DNA of 64,000 nucleotides, taken from NCBI RefSeq assembly GCF_003626755.1, contig NZ_RBCJ01000003.1, forward strand, positions 1,121,859 to 1,185,858. Reading direction: 5' to 3'. Both the position numbers and the translations under genes were made by a program. Below the pieces are notes generated by a model. It was not told where the DNA came from. It did not search any database and saw only the letters and a list, made by a program, of their open reading frames with translations. Below are positions 51,675 to 61,595 of the stretch, in pieces. The DNA is from Ulvibacterium marinum. GTDB taxonomy: Bacteria; Bacteroidota; Bacteroidia; Flavobacteriales; Flavobacteriaceae. How positions within the stretch are numbered: the stretch's first letter is position 1; every line of letters starts with the position of its first letter.

Positions 51675-52406
51675 TTAAGGCTGTTCCTTAACAAAGACCA
51701 TACAATGTTGCCAAGGGAGGTTACCGATATTCCGTTCTAGTTTTAAACCCGCTGCCTCCATTTCCTTAACGGCCTGCACCTGGGTCATTTTATGTAACTT
51801 TTTAATGGGTACCCCATCATCTTCACCACGGTATTCGATAAGGAAAAGTTTTCCATTGGGCCGAAGCGCTTTTTTTAGGGAAGCTATCATTTCAATGGGA
51901 TAATTAAACTCATGATAGACATCTACAAGGAGTGCCTTGTCTACCGAATTTTTCGGGAGATTCACACTTTTTTCGCTTCCTTTTACAAGAGAAACGTTTT
52001 TGACCCTGCCTTTTTCTTTTTTCCTTTGCATCTCGGCCAACATTTCGTCCTGAATATCAACGGCATAGATATGACCTTTCTTGGCCATGGCCGCCATCTT
52101 AAACACATGGTAACCTGATCCGGCACCAATATCGGCTATGGTATCACCAATTTGGATATCCATATTCTCTAAAAGCTTGGTAGTGTGTTCCTCTGATTCG
52201 CGCTCTGTACGATTCAGCCATCCCATACCTTGGAAACCCATAACATGGGCAATTTCACGCCCCATATACCATTTGCCTATGCCATTGCGGTCTCCTTTCT
52301 CAAAAGTGTAGCTTTCGTTGGGTTTGGTGTCCTGGCCATGACACTGGTACAATGAGGATAGGGAAGCAAGCAGGAATAAAAGGCGGATAATTCTTTTCAT
52401 GGACAA
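51675..52406 (-). CDS. exported SAM-dependent methyltransferase-like protein
   Basis: 243 residues. The N-terminus MKRIIRLLFLLASLSSLYQCHG is a signal peptide, with C22 in a weak lipobox. The SAM fold is intact: motif I IADIGAGSGYHVFKMA, acidic residue in YAVDIQDEML, motif IV-like KALLVDVYHEF, then ALRPNGKLFLIEYRGEDD. Export is odd for a SAM enzyme, yet this protein type recurs in Flavobacteriaceae and other bacteria. Substrate unknown. Confidence 0.8.
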   Translation of the reverse strand: MSMKRIIRLLFLLASLSSLYQCHGQDTKPNESYTFEKGDRNGIGKWYMGREIAHVMGFQGMGWLNRTERESEEHTTKLLENMDIQIGDTIADIGAGSGYHVFKMAAMAKKGHIYAVDIQDEMLAEMQRKKEKGRVKNVSLVKGSEKSVNLPKNSVDKALLVDVYHEFNYPIEMIASLKKALRPNGKLFLIEYRGEDDGVPIKKLHKMTQVQAVKEMEAAGLKLERNIGNLPWQHCMVFVKEQP

Positions 52407-52577
52407 TCTTGAATATTCCTAAGGTAATGCTTTTGAGTCACTATCTCCATAGATAACAATGGGATATAAAAAGAATCGTTATTTTATCGATATAGTTGAC
52501 CGTACATCCAATTTTTGTAAGATTCCAATGTACTTTACTGTTCTCACTATCCCTAACTGACTTAAAACCTACTTGCC

Positions 52578-52979
52578 ATGCAATTGAATATCATAGTAAT
52601 CGATGATTCCCCTATGCAACTTTTGATATCCTCCAAGTTGATACAACAAAATAAACGATTAAAACTCTTAGGTGCTTTTACCAATCCTTTCTTGGGGTTG
52701 AAGGCGATACATACCATGGAAGTGGATATTGTACTTCTGGATGTAGAAATGCCCGAAATAGACGGATTCTCTCTCAAAAAGATGTTCAAGAAACCAGTGG
52801 AGGTGATTATGAACTCTACCAGGCCCATATTTGAACTTCAGGCCTATTCGCATGGAGCAATCGATTTCATAAAGAAACCCTTAAGTACAGAACAACTGGA
52901 TAGTTCTATTTCCAAAGTAATGCATGAAGTTTCATTTTTTAGGAACCAAAAAAAGGTACGTGTGGCACTTGCCAGCTAG
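52578..52979 (+). CDS. single-domain response regulator
   Basis: 133 residues, a receiver domain alone: IVIDDSPMQ with D9/D10, phospho-acceptor D55 in LLDVEMPEIDG, and IKKPLS with the conserved lysine near 95. The switch threonine is replaced by N-S-T (MNSTRPIF), a pattern close to CheB-type receivers. No kinase is adjacent. Its leader TAAAACCTACTTG (52563-52575) is identical over 13 nt with the leader of the DUF4114 gene at 7735-7747, hinting at common translational control. Confidence 0.87.
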   Translation: MQLNIIVIDDSPMQLLISSKLIQQNKRLKLLGAFTNPFLGLKAIHTMEVDIVLLDVEMPEIDGFSLKKMFKKPVEVIMNSTRPIFELQAYSHGAIDFIKKPLSTEQLDSSISKVMHEVSFFRNQKKVRVALAS

Positions 52980-53063
52980 AGCAATGACCGGCTTAGAAAA
53001 GAGCTTCTCTTTCCGATCCAATTACTTAGTTGCTTTGGAACGGCCTAATTACAACATAGTAAT

Positions 53064-53096
53064 AAAAAAACCGGTGACGAAACGTACACCGGTTTT
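53064..53096 (-). terminator. terminator of the SusCD operon
   Basis: Perfect 10-bp stem AAAACCGGTG (53067-53076) / CACCGGTTTT (53087-53096), 10-nt loop. On the minus strand it ends in a T-run (the A-run 53064-53070), after the SusD gene. It can also serve the convergent receiver gene, with four T on that side. Confidence 0.85.
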
Positions 53097-53188
53097 CCAA
53101 ACTAACTCAAACTAAACTAACTACAACAAAACAATTTGTGTTTTGATTCTGTTTGTGGGACATGTATACACCCCCTCTTTTTTTAATT

Positions 53189-54781
53189 TTAATACCCAGG
53201 GTTTTGAACCAACTCGGGATTTGTTTGTATCTCGGAATCCGATATGGGCAATAACAAATGCTTTTCCTCAAAGGTTTGGCCGAAGGTGTTCTGCCTGCCT
53301 ACCAAATCAACGAAAGTAACATCACCATTGGCACCGGCAGGATATTTACGTGTCCGTACCATATCGAACCAAAGTTTAGAGTCGAATATCAGCTCCCGAT
53401 TTCTTTCCTTCCAGACCTCTTCCACAAAATCGCCTACCGAAAGTCCGGCAAGTTCTGCCCGTATGGTTTCGGGATCCGTGGTCCAATACGCCCTCGCCCG
53501 TATTTGGGTAAGATAGTCGACAGCCTCGGCGGTAACCCCTTCCGATTGCGCAATGGCTTCCGCAGCGACCAATAAGGCCTCAGGATAACTATACACTCGT
53601 AAATTCTTGGAGGACTGTGCTGTCGTAAAAAAGACATCTTCATCCAGCCAGATATAAGGGGTCACCGGAAAGGTGATCTCGTCACCTCCCGTAGTGGTAA
53701 AGGTGGTATGAAAATACTGCTTTTCCTGTGCCCTAAGGTCTAGTGCCTGGTCATACTGTGCATAGAGTTCGGGCCTTGGCCCATAAGCATTATTGATGTT
53801 GGCATAGGCTGATCCCACACTACCGCTTGTGGAAGCCGGAAATGACCATTGCGGGTAGGGAAATGAACGGATACCGACTTCATATTCAATCTGATAGATA
53901 TAATCTTCGGCCAAGGTCTTTGCCTTACGCATTTTGTTATAGGCACTGTTTTCCAATATAACGTTTCCTTCCCCGTCCGTATCATGTGGTATAAGCGAGA
54001 AAGCCCCACTGTTGATTACCGCTCGTACCGCATCGGCGGCATTGGCATAGCGGTTATCTGATAGGGGCGCTCCGCTCATGGTCAAGTAAACATCGGCCAA
54101 GAGCATTAGGGCGGTTTCCCTGGTGATACGAAAACCGTTATTCACCATATTACCATCGGGTAAACTGCCTGCTGCCGTGGCCACGTTCAGATCGGAAATG
54201 ATAAGGTCATACACCTCGGAAACCGGGGCGCGGGGTACAAAGACCTCTTCCAAACCACCAACGGGTTCAGTAATCAAAGGAACATCACCGAACATCCGTA
54301 CCAAATAGAAATATGCAAAGGCACGGAAGTAACTCGCTTGTGCGATGAGGTTGTTACCTTCAGCTTCGGAAAGGCCAGGTGTATCCGGAATGTTGGCAAT
54401 GGCGAGGTTGGCCCCCGAAATACTTTGGTAAAGATTTTCCCATATACGGTTCAATGTGGCATCTATCTCGGTAGGTGAGATGGCCAATTGTTGGGCAAGA
54501 TCTACCTGACGTTCCTGACCGCTAAACTCATTGTCAAAAAAACCGGAGAGATACTGAAGATACATGGCGTCAGAACCTCTAAATACACCTTGACTGATAT
54601 ACATGTCCGGAGCTCCGTTTTGATAGAGAAAGTTTACGGCACTTTCGGCTTGGCCAGGCTCCGCAAAAAATTGATCAACGCTTTGCTGGTCCCGTGGTTC
54701 CTCTTCCAAAAAGTCGGAACAGGACACCATGAATAGCATGAGACTTAAAAAACCTGTTATTTTTAGATATTTCATAGCCAT
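53189..54781 (-). CDS. SusD/RagB nutrient-uptake lipoprotein
   Basis: 530 residues. Lipobox MVSC (C21), then the SusD pattern: FLEEEPRDQQSVDQFF, ANLAIANIPDTPGLSEAEGNNLIAQASYFRAFAYFYLVRMFGDVP as the TPR core (shortened), and the C-terminal LIFDSKLWFDMVRT and ENTFGQTFEEKHLLLPI-like end NPELVQNPGY. It caps the SusC channel and binds the glycan. The start shares one base with the SusC stop. An ATG two codons downstream is an alternative start. Confidence 0.93.
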   Translation of the reverse strand: MAMKYLKITGFLSLMLFMVSCSDFLEEEPRDQQSVDQFFAEPGQAESAVNFLYQNGAPDMYISQGVFRGSDAMYLQYLSGFFDNEFSGQERQVDLAQQLAISPTEIDATLNRIWENLYQSISGANLAIANIPDTPGLSEAEGNNLIAQASYFRAFAYFYLVRMFGDVPLITEPVGGLEEVFVPRAPVSEVYDLIISDLNVATAAGSLPDGNMVNNGFRITRETALMLLADVYLTMSGAPLSDNRYANAADAVRAVINSGAFSLIPHDTDGEGNVILENSAYNKMRKAKTLAEDYIYQIEYEVGIRSFPYPQWSFPASTSGSVGSAYANINNAYGPRPELYAQYDQALDLRAQEKQYFHTTFTTTGGDEITFPVTPYIWLDEDVFFTTAQSSKNLRVYSYPEALLVAAEAIAQSEGVTAEAVDYLTQIRARAYWTTDPETIRAELAGLSVGDFVEEVWKERNRELIFDSKLWFDMVRTRKYPAGANGDVTFVDLVGRQNTFGQTFEEKHLLLPISDSEIQTNPELVQNPGY

Positions 54782-57700
54782 TAAAATTTAAGATTAAAGC
54801 CTAGGGTAAAGGTCCTGGGCCTTGGATATTGAAAAAAGAAAATGTTCTGTCCAAATTGACCAGAATCAAGACTGGAGTCGTGGGAAGACCCTTCGGGGTC
54901 AAACCCTTGAAAACTATCCGACTGAAGCACAAAAGCATTGTCCACGCTTCCATAGATTCGTAGCATATTAAGGCCTATGGAGTTTACGAAGTTATCCGGG
55001 AAGGTATACCCTAGTGTGAACAGGTTGCCACGCAGATAGGAACCATCGGCTACCCAACGGCTATCTACCTGACTATTCTGACCCGAAGTCCCCTGATTGC
55101 GGATTTCCTGTACTTGTGTATTCTGGTTTTGGGGCGTCCAGCCTTCGGTAAGGATGGTACGCAAACCATTGGCAATACCTGATCGATCCTCTGTTGAATG
55201 ATGGGCTTGCTGGAGGATATCCACATCAAAAACAAACTGAAGGTCTGCTGTAATGTCAAACCTACCTATACGGAAGTTGTTGATAAAACTTCCGGTCCAT
55301 GCAGGCAGGCCATTTCCTATAATGGTACGTTCGGTAGAACGTTTGGCCTCCCCGGGTAAGGCACCGACCGCCGCTGCTTCCGCAGCTTCGTCCGTTCCCC
55401 AAATGCCAAAGCGTTCCAGTCCCCAAAAAGAGGCCACGGGTTCACCTACACGGAGAATGGTATTACTACCGGAAACGAAACCGGGACCAGGAAAGATGTC
55501 CTCGTCATTGGCACCTAACTTTTCTATGCGGTTTACGTTGTAGTTCATGTTCAAGACCGATTCCCAATAGAAATTTTCCTTTGTATACTGGGAGCTTATT
55601 GAAATATCAGCCCCTCTGTTGGAAATGGATCCAATATTGTCGCGAATGGACGAAAAACCGGTAGAACGGGGTATTGGTCTATTAAGCAATAAATCTTCTG
55701 TAAGTTTGTAATAGTAATCCAATTCGAGATTAATCTGCGGATTCGTCTTGGTACTTACCTCCAGACCCACGTCAAATTGTGTAGTGGTTTCCCAGCCCAC
55801 ATCCGGATTGGGGATACGGTTTACAAAACTATCGTTAACCCGTTGCCCATTGATTAGGGCCGTACCCGAATTTATGGTCGCTAGGGTAGAGTAGGGATCT
55901 ATTTCCGTATTCCCCGTTACCCCATAACTGGTCCGTAGTTTTAATCGGTTTAGGAAGGAGGATTCCGAAAGGAACTCCTCTTCGGACAGTACCCAACCCA
56001 AACCAATGGAGGGAAAGAATCCGTATTTGTTATTTTCACCAAAGCGGGAAGATCCATCGGCACGTCCGGTCAAGGTTATCAAATATCTATCCTTATAGGT
56101 ATATCCAATCCGTGCAAAATAGGAATTGATGGACCAGTCGTTGTATTCGGATCGGGGTTCCCCAAAGATACTACCCGATTCAAGGCGATAAAAGGACAAG
56201 GAATTGTCCGGAAACCCTTCTGACCTGGCACTGAATTCAAAGAATTCACGTTCTTGCCAACTGGCTCCAAGGACTGCGTTGATCCGTGAGTTTTCAAAGG
56301 ATTTGTTGTAGGTAAGGAAATTTTCCTGTTGCCAAAAGGTCACTTTTTGTTCTATAACCTCAGCGCTGCCCAAGGGTGCCGAAATATTAAGCAAATCGTT
56401 CGGTTGAAAATTTTGAAACGTACGGTCCTGTTTATCTATCCCGAATTGGGTCTTAAAGGTAAGTCCTTCGGCAATTTGGAACTCAAGGAAGACATTCCCG
56501 AATATTTGGTTTCGCAATCTACGCCGTACTTCGGTCTCGAGGACATGTACCGGGTTGGCCATGGCCTCCAAATTGAAATTGTCGGTTATGGTACGGCTAT
56601 TGGACCAGCTCCCGTCCGGGAAACGTACCGGGAATATGGGGGGCATCTCGATCATGGTCCGTCTCGGCATCTGATTTCCCCCACCTTCTTGAAATGAGTT
56701 TTCCTTGGTATAATTCACTAACAGATTGGCACCGAACGACAGCCAATCCTTTATTTTGGTATCGTAGGTCAATTTTCCGTTCCAGCGTTCCAGGTCATTG
56801 TTGAGCATGATGCCCTCAATATCCGCAAAGTTCAAAAAGGCCCCTATGGAAGAGTTCCCGTTTCTTTGCTGAATAGAGAGCTGATGATTGTGTGTAATGG
56901 CCGTACGGGTAGCTTCCTCTTGCCAATCCGTGTCGTACAAAGGATTGCCCTGAGCATCAAAAAGCCTGGGATCGCTTCTGGTCAAAATGGGGGCAACGGT
57001 TACATCGTCACGATACTTTGGTGTGTTGGCAAAACCGGTCTCCACTACTTCAAGAAACTCCTCTGCATTGAGCAGGTCTATCTTTTTGCGTAAGGTGCCC
57101 GCACTCATAAAGCTATCATAGGAAACCGTTATCCCATCCGTCTTTGCCCCACGTTTGGTGGTCACCAATATGACCCCGTTGGCCCCACGTGCCCCATAAA
57201 TGGCCGTGGAGGAGGCATCCTTGAGCACCTCCATACTTGCTATATCGTTTGGATTGAGAAACTGAAAATCTTCCATAACCACCCCGTCTACCACAAATAG
57301 GGGGTTGGAACTGGAGTTAATGGTACCCAATCCGCGAATTATGATTCGGGGTGCGGCCGTGGGACTTCCGGAATTCAGATATACATTGGCACCGGCCACC
57401 CGGCCCTGTAGGCCTTGTATGGCGTTGGCCACGGGTCGCCTTAGCAGGTCTTCTCCCGCTACACTGGAGACCGATCCGGTGACATCGGATTTTCGCTGTA
57501 CCCCATAACCCACTAGTACTACTTCTTCAAGTTGTGCGGTATCGGTGGTGAGCTGAATGGACATTTCATCACCGGGAGTTGCACTAACCTCTTTGGTAAT
57601 AAAACCGATATAGGAAACCAGTAACGTGGCATCAGCGTTTTGGAGGGAAATCGTAAAATTTCCATCAAAATCAGTGACAACACCATTTTGCGTGTCCTTT

Positions 57701-58182
57701 TCAACAACATTGGCACCCGGAAGGGGATCTCCATTGGCATCGGTTACCGTACCGGATACTTGAAGTTGTTGGTCTTCCTCGGTTTTATCGGGTAGGGGAA
57801 CTACCTTAGCGGATTTCGGTAAGGGTAGTGAACGTAGGATGATCAATTTTCGTCTCAGTTTATAAGAGATGTCCGTTTGTTGAAACAACCTTTTTAAAAC
57901 ACTGGACAATTTTTCGTTCTCTGCGGTGACCGAAACCCGTTGATCCGCATCAATTTCATTGTTCGTATATACAAATTTAAAGTCTGTAATGGCCTCTATT
58001 TCCTCAAGTACTTTCTGCATGGTAGCGTTCTCAAAGCTTAGGCTTACCTTGGTCCGCTGCGAATAGGCATTGGCATGCACGGACAGGATTGAGGCTAGTA
58101 AAAGAAAGAGCGTAAGCTTCAACGCTAGACTTATTTTTATGGAATTGAACGTAAAAAGTCGAATTCCTTTTAATTTTTCCAT
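54781..58182 (-). CDS. SusC/RagA TonB-linked outer-membrane transporter with STN domain
   Basis: 1133 residues. Signal segment to about residue 43; an STN secretin/TonB signalling domain (KVSLSFENATMQKVLEEI to LRRKLIILR, about 45-120); a carboxypeptidase-regulatory-like domain (QVSGTVTDANGDPLPGANVV, about 140-220); plug with the LVGYGVQRKSDVTGSV motif; and a 22-strand barrel ending in FTLGFNLKF. The STN domain suits signalling to the FecR anti-sigma factor encoded next. Glycan specificity cannot be read, but the GH43 gene nearby hints at a xylan/arabinan-type substrate. Confidence 0.94.
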   Translation of the reverse strand: MEKLKGIRLFTFNSIKISLALKLTLFLLLASILSVHANAYSQRTKVSLSFENATMQKVLEEIEAITDFKFVYTNNEIDADQRVSVTAENEKLSSVLKRLFQQTDISYKLRRKLIILRSLPLPKSAKVVPLPDKTEEDQQLQVSGTVTDANGDPLPGANVVEKDTQNGVVTDFDGNFTISLQNADATLLVSYIGFITKEVSATPGDEMSIQLTTDTAQLEEVVLVGYGVQRKSDVTGSVSSVAGEDLLRRPVANAIQGLQGRVAGANVYLNSGSPTAAPRIIIRGLGTINSSSNPLFVVDGVVMEDFQFLNPNDIASMEVLKDASSTAIYGARGANGVILVTTKRGAKTDGITVSYDSFMSAGTLRKKIDLLNAEEFLEVVETGFANTPKYRDDVTVAPILTRSDPRLFDAQGNPLYDTDWQEEATRTAITHNHQLSIQQRNGNSSIGAFLNFADIEGIMLNNDLERWNGKLTYDTKIKDWLSFGANLLVNYTKENSFQEGGGNQMPRRTMIEMPPIFPVRFPDGSWSNSRTITDNFNLEAMANPVHVLETEVRRRLRNQIFGNVFLEFQIAEGLTFKTQFGIDKQDRTFQNFQPNDLLNISAPLGSAEVIEQKVTFWQQENFLTYNKSFENSRINAVLGASWQEREFFEFSARSEGFPDNSLSFYRLESGSIFGEPRSEYNDWSINSYFARIGYTYKDRYLITLTGRADGSSRFGENNKYGFFPSIGLGWVLSEEEFLSESSFLNRLKLRTSYGVTGNTEIDPYSTLATINSGTALINGQRVNDSFVNRIPNPDVGWETTTQFDVGLEVSTKTNPQINLELDYYYKLTEDLLLNRPIPRSTGFSSIRDNIGSISNRGADISISSQYTKENFYWESVLNMNYNVNRIEKLGANDEDIFPGPGFVSGSNTILRVGEPVASFWGLERFGIWGTDEAAEAAAVGALPGEAKRSTERTIIGNGLPAWTGSFINNFRIGRFDITADLQFVFDVDILQQAHHSTEDRSGIANGLRTILTEGWTPQNQNTQVQEIRNQGTSGQNSQVDSRWVADGSYLRGNLFTLGYTFPDNFVNSIGLNMLRIYGSVDNAFVLQSDSFQGFDPEGSSHDSSLDSGQFGQNIFFFQYPRPRTFTLGFNLKF

Positions 58183-58312
58183 ATTTTTAAAGGATTTTAG
58201 TTAACTCGTATCAGTTGATTACTAATCTATCGGGGAATGGTACCAGCATTTCCCGATTTTTTTTGTTGATTTTTTGGTATCTATTTCATTGGCTATTGCA
58301 TTTTATGTTAGT

Positions 58313-59476
58313 TTAATTTTTGGGCTTGTTTATTGTGATTTCATTTCCATCAACTTCAAAATAAAAGGGTATGATTTCGCTGAGCGATCCCATTACTTCC
58401 TCAATGGTCTCAATGTCATAGCTGGCCGTAAATACCTGATCATTTAGGATGGGGTAATTGTTTGTGATGGATATGTTATAGTGTCGTTGAAGTTTGGGAA
58501 CAATCTGTTCAAAGGGTGTTCTCTTTAGTATCAATCTTCCATAGATCCAAGAAGTGTGAAGATCTGTGTCCACGGCTTCCATGGCCATGGTGTTACTAGT
58601 TTTGTCCCAAGAAGCCATATGCCCTGGCTCCAACAGTGTAGAGTCGGTAGTCTGGTTGTCCTTATTGGAAAGACCAACGGAACCTGAGACCAGGACCGTA
58701 TTGATTTCTTGATCCTCTGGATAGGCTTTTACATTGAAAGTGGTGCCCAACACTTTTACGACCAAATCATCACTGCTAACCATAAAAGGACGTTCAGCGT
58801 CCTCGGCTACCTCAAAAAAGGCCTCGCCGCTCAAAAAAACCTCTCTATTTGCTCCTTTAATGAATTTGACCGGATACTTTATGGAAGAACCTGAGTTGAG
58901 ATGTATTTTTGTCCCATCGGAAAGCTGTATGCCAAATCGTTTGGCATACGGGACCGTTAATGTATTATAGACTAGTTTTTCTACTGAAGCCGAGTCCGAA
59001 TACGCCAAGTTGGACCCTTTTTTGGTGACCACCAAGTTTCCCTCCTTGTCTTTAATTTGTGAAGATCCATCTTCGGACAACACTTTTACCTCCCCGTTTT
59101 CCAATTGTAAGGTAATCGCATTTTTATCAGGCGGCATTATCTTTTCCTGCGTTTGTAAAGGGCTAAACAAATACCAGAAAGTGAAACCTAAAAGCCCTAA
59201 AAAGATGGCTGCATACCTAAAAATGGGTCTTGTCCAAAGTGTTCTTTTTCGGGAGGCCTTATTTGTATCTACTTTCTGAAGTATTTTATTCCATGCGGTG
59301 ATTTCGTCCAGGGTTTCCAATTCCCTAATATCCTTTCCTGATTTCTGGATCAGGGTTATCCTATCGAAGATTTCCCTATTTTCATGGGACGAGTGCAACC
59401 ATGAATCAAATTCTTTTTCTTCGGCTCCCGAAAGCTTGGAGGTCAGTTTTTTTATAATAAGTTTGGTTATTTCCAT
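58313..59476 (-). CDS. FecR-family anti-sigma factor
   Basis: 387 residues. Cytoplasmic N-terminal helical part (1-80), one membrane segment (PIFRYAAIFLGLLGFTFWYLF, about 85-107), then the periplasmic FecR domain (TVPYAKRFGIQLSDGTKIHLNSGSSIKYPVKF shortened here; LSGEAFFEVAEDAERPFMV; VKVLGTTFNVKAYPED) and a C-terminal DUF4974/STN-interaction domain (LILKRTPFEQIVPKLQRHYNISI). It relays the signal from the SusC STN domain to the ECF sigma factor. Confidence 0.93.
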   Translation of the reverse strand: MEITKLIIKKLTSKLSGAEEKEFDSWLHSSHENREIFDRITLIQKSGKDIRELETLDEITAWNKILQKVDTNKASRKRTLWTRPIFRYAAIFLGLLGFTFWYLFSPLQTQEKIMPPDKNAITLQLENGEVKVLSEDGSSQIKDKEGNLVVTKKGSNLAYSDSASVEKLVYNTLTVPYAKRFGIQLSDGTKIHLNSGSSIKYPVKFIKGANREVFLSGEAFFEVAEDAERPFMVSSDDLVVKVLGTTFNVKAYPEDQEINTVLVSGSVGLSNKDNQTTDSTLLEPGHMASWDKTSNTMAMEAVDTDLHTSWIYGRLILKRTPFEQIVPKLQRHYNISITNNYPILNDQVFTASYDIETIEEVMGSLSEIIPFYFEVDGNEITINKPKN

Positions 59477-59559
59477 AGTTGGTTTTCATGGCCTATACTA
59501 TTAAGACACGGAATACCATAAAAAGGGTGATGTTAAAATTGAAAAAAAATAAAAAAGAA

Positions 59560-60087
59560 CTACTTTAAATGTGAAATTAGCAACAAAAGCAGAAATAGTT
59601 GAGTGTCCTGTAGCTCCACGCGAAGAATCTTGTAGGCTTTTTTCATATGCGATTTCACCGTATTGACAGAGATATTCAGGGTTTCGGCGGCGGTACTATA
59701 CTTTTGACCTTCCAAGGCACAAAGCTCAAATACTTTCTTGCATTGTATAGGCAGATTCTCTATAGCGCTTTTGATTTCCTCATCATGGTCAATCCGTTGC
59801 GGATTTTCATACTGGGGGAGTTTGAGTACTTTTTCCGAAATGGGCTCTAATTTTTTTGATTCCCTGATTTTATTGAGGCTGGCATTTTTCACCGATCTTT
59901 TCACATACCCTTCCATATTCAGTATGTTATGATCTTGGCGTTTTAGTAAAGAAATAAAAACATCCTGTACAATATCCTCGGATGCATCAAGGTCGGTAAC
60001 ATAGCTATAGGCAATCAAACAGAGCGCTTGATATTGCTTCTTGAATAGTCCTTCTACCTTGTTCAGCCATTGATCGTTCATGTACAT
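59560..60087 (-). CDS. ECF RNA polymerase sigma-70 factor
   Basis: 175 residues, FecI/Bacteroidota type. Region 2 (LCLIAYSYVTDLDASEDIVQDVFISLL, with DASEDIVQDVF) and region 4 (ENLPIQCKKVFELCALEGQKYSTAAETLNISVNTVKSHMKKA, shortened) are both complete. An alternative start two codons in is possible. It is the likely activator of the adjacent FecR-SusC-SusD genes. Confidence 0.92.
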   Translation of the reverse strand: MYMNDQWLNKVEGLFKKQYQALCLIAYSYVTDLDASEDIVQDVFISLLKRQDHNILNMEGYVKRSVKNASLNKIRESKKLEPISEKVLKLPQYENPQRIDHDEEIKSAIENLPIQCKKVFELCALEGQKYSTAAETLNISVNTVKSHMKKAYKILRVELQDTQLFLLLLLISHLK

Positions 60088-60458
60088 TAATTCAAAAACT
60101 TAATCCGCGTCAACCCCTAATGTTATGAATAAAAAAACGATTTTGTGCATTTGAAATTTTTTTAACACAGAATCGTAGGTCCCAAATCCAAATAAAGCTA
60201 AGATACGAAATATTCCAGTTTTTATTCATCCTGGAACAGAGGACAGTTCAAATTTTAGCTTTTTTAAAGGGATTTTAGCGATGCCTTTCTCACTATTTAA
60301 AATCGACCTGAACCATATCAAAGTTGGGTTTGCCAAGACCTTGCCATTTTCAGTTTTTTTCATTTGAGCGACTTTAATTTACTTGGATACCCTCAAATAT
60401 TTATACATTGCAATAACCGACCGAAAAAATTAAGTTATGAAATTCTAAAATATGAGTC
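60088..60458. other. 371-nt divergent gap between the sigma gene and bestrophin gene
   Basis: AT-rich, no ORF. It should contain promoters for both strands; I could not identify convincing -33/-7 pairs. No repeat module of the P1-P6 type. Confidence 0.4.
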
Positions 60459-61514
60459 ATGCATATTAAAAAGAAATATACCGCCTTCGAAATGGCGTTG
60501 TGGACCCGATTTGAAACTCTTCTTTTCCTTTTAATTATAGTGCTTTGGGTGGCCATCTATTATTTTTTCGATTTAGGCTGGTTAAAAATTCCTTGGACCC
60601 CATTGGCATTGATCGGTACCGCCGTAGCCTTTGTCATCGGATTTCAAAATAATTCGGCTTATGGAAGAATTTGGGAGGCTCGAAAGATATGGGGAGGTAT
60701 TGTAAACACCTCCAGGACCTTTGGTATGTTCGTGCAGGATATGTTGACCAATGAATATGCTGAATCGCCCTTGACCGAGCCACAAATCCACAAGGAGATC
60801 AAAACCCTAACGTATCGCCATATCGCTTGGATGACAGCATTGCGACACGCTATGCGCATGCCCAGACCCTGGGAAACAAGTGCAAGTCACAGAACCAATC
60901 AAGAATGGGATTTGCGCCCACCAGAGTTGGATTCCAGCTTGGAGGACGATTTAAAATCGTATATCACAGAAAATGATCTGGCCTACGTATTAGGTAAGAA
61001 CAACAAACAAACCGCTTTGTTATACTTACAGTCCCATCATCTACAAAAACTTAAGGAGCAAGGTATAATTTGGGAATTTTCCTTTTTGGAGCTAGAGGCC
61101 ATACTTCAGGAATTATTTACACTTCAAGGGAAAAGTGAACGAATCAAAAATTTTCCATACCCAAGGCAATTTGCTACCCTCAATCATTTTTTCATGTGGA
61201 TTTTTATTCTGTTGCTCCCCATGGCACTAATACCCCAATTCATCGAAATCGGAAAAGGATTTTCGGAATCCCATCCCCTTATGGGCGATTTGTTCGCTTG
61301 GTTGTCCATCCCTTTTTACATTATTGTAGCTTGGATATTCCATACGATGGAAAGAATTGGGAGAACTGGCGAAAACCCCTTCGAAGGAACCGCAAACGAT
61401 GTTCCCATTTCGACTATCGCTAGAGGTATTGAAATTGACCTCCGTCAGAACCTTGGAGAGCCCAATGAAAAAATTCCGGATCAGTTTCCTGTTAAGCACG
61501 ATACGCAATTCTGA
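60459..61514 (+). CDS. bestrophin-family (UPF0187) membrane protein
   Basis: 351 residues. Membrane segments near 22-42, 47-65, 240-265 and 275-300; blocks FVIGFQNNSAYGRIWEARKIWGGIVNTSR (shortened) and GRTGENPFEGTANDVPISTIARGIEIDLRQNLGE match the bacterial bestrophin family. Bestrophins form pentameric ion channels. Length is normal. It has no clear functional tie to the flanking sugar genes. Confidence 0.9.
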   Translation: MHIKKKYTAFEMALWTRFETLLFLLIIVLWVAIYYFFDLGWLKIPWTPLALIGTAVAFVIGFQNNSAYGRIWEARKIWGGIVNTSRTFGMFVQDMLTNEYAESPLTEPQIHKEIKTLTYRHIAWMTALRHAMRMPRPWETSASHRTNQEWDLRPPELDSSLEDDLKSYITENDLAYVLGKNNKQTALLYLQSHHLQKLKEQGIIWEFSFLELEAILQELFTLQGKSERIKNFPYPRQFATLNHFFMWIFILLLPMALIPQFIEIGKGFSESHPLMGDLFAWLSIPFYIIVAWIFHTMERIGRTGENPFEGTANDVPISTIARGIEIDLRQNLGEPNEKIPDQFPVKHDTQF

Positions 61515-61595
61515 AAATATGAGCTGAATAGCTTAAAAGTATGTATTTTAAATCCTCACTAAAGCAATTGGATTTATCCTGAAACATTCTAAAAT

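Noticed and set aside
52407-52577. Seventh module ahead of the orphan receiver gene
   Set aside because: AGTTGACCGTAC resembles a half-site, but nothing similar lies at +21 and there is no nAnnTTT(G/A) box at the expected place; only the 13-nt leader is shared.
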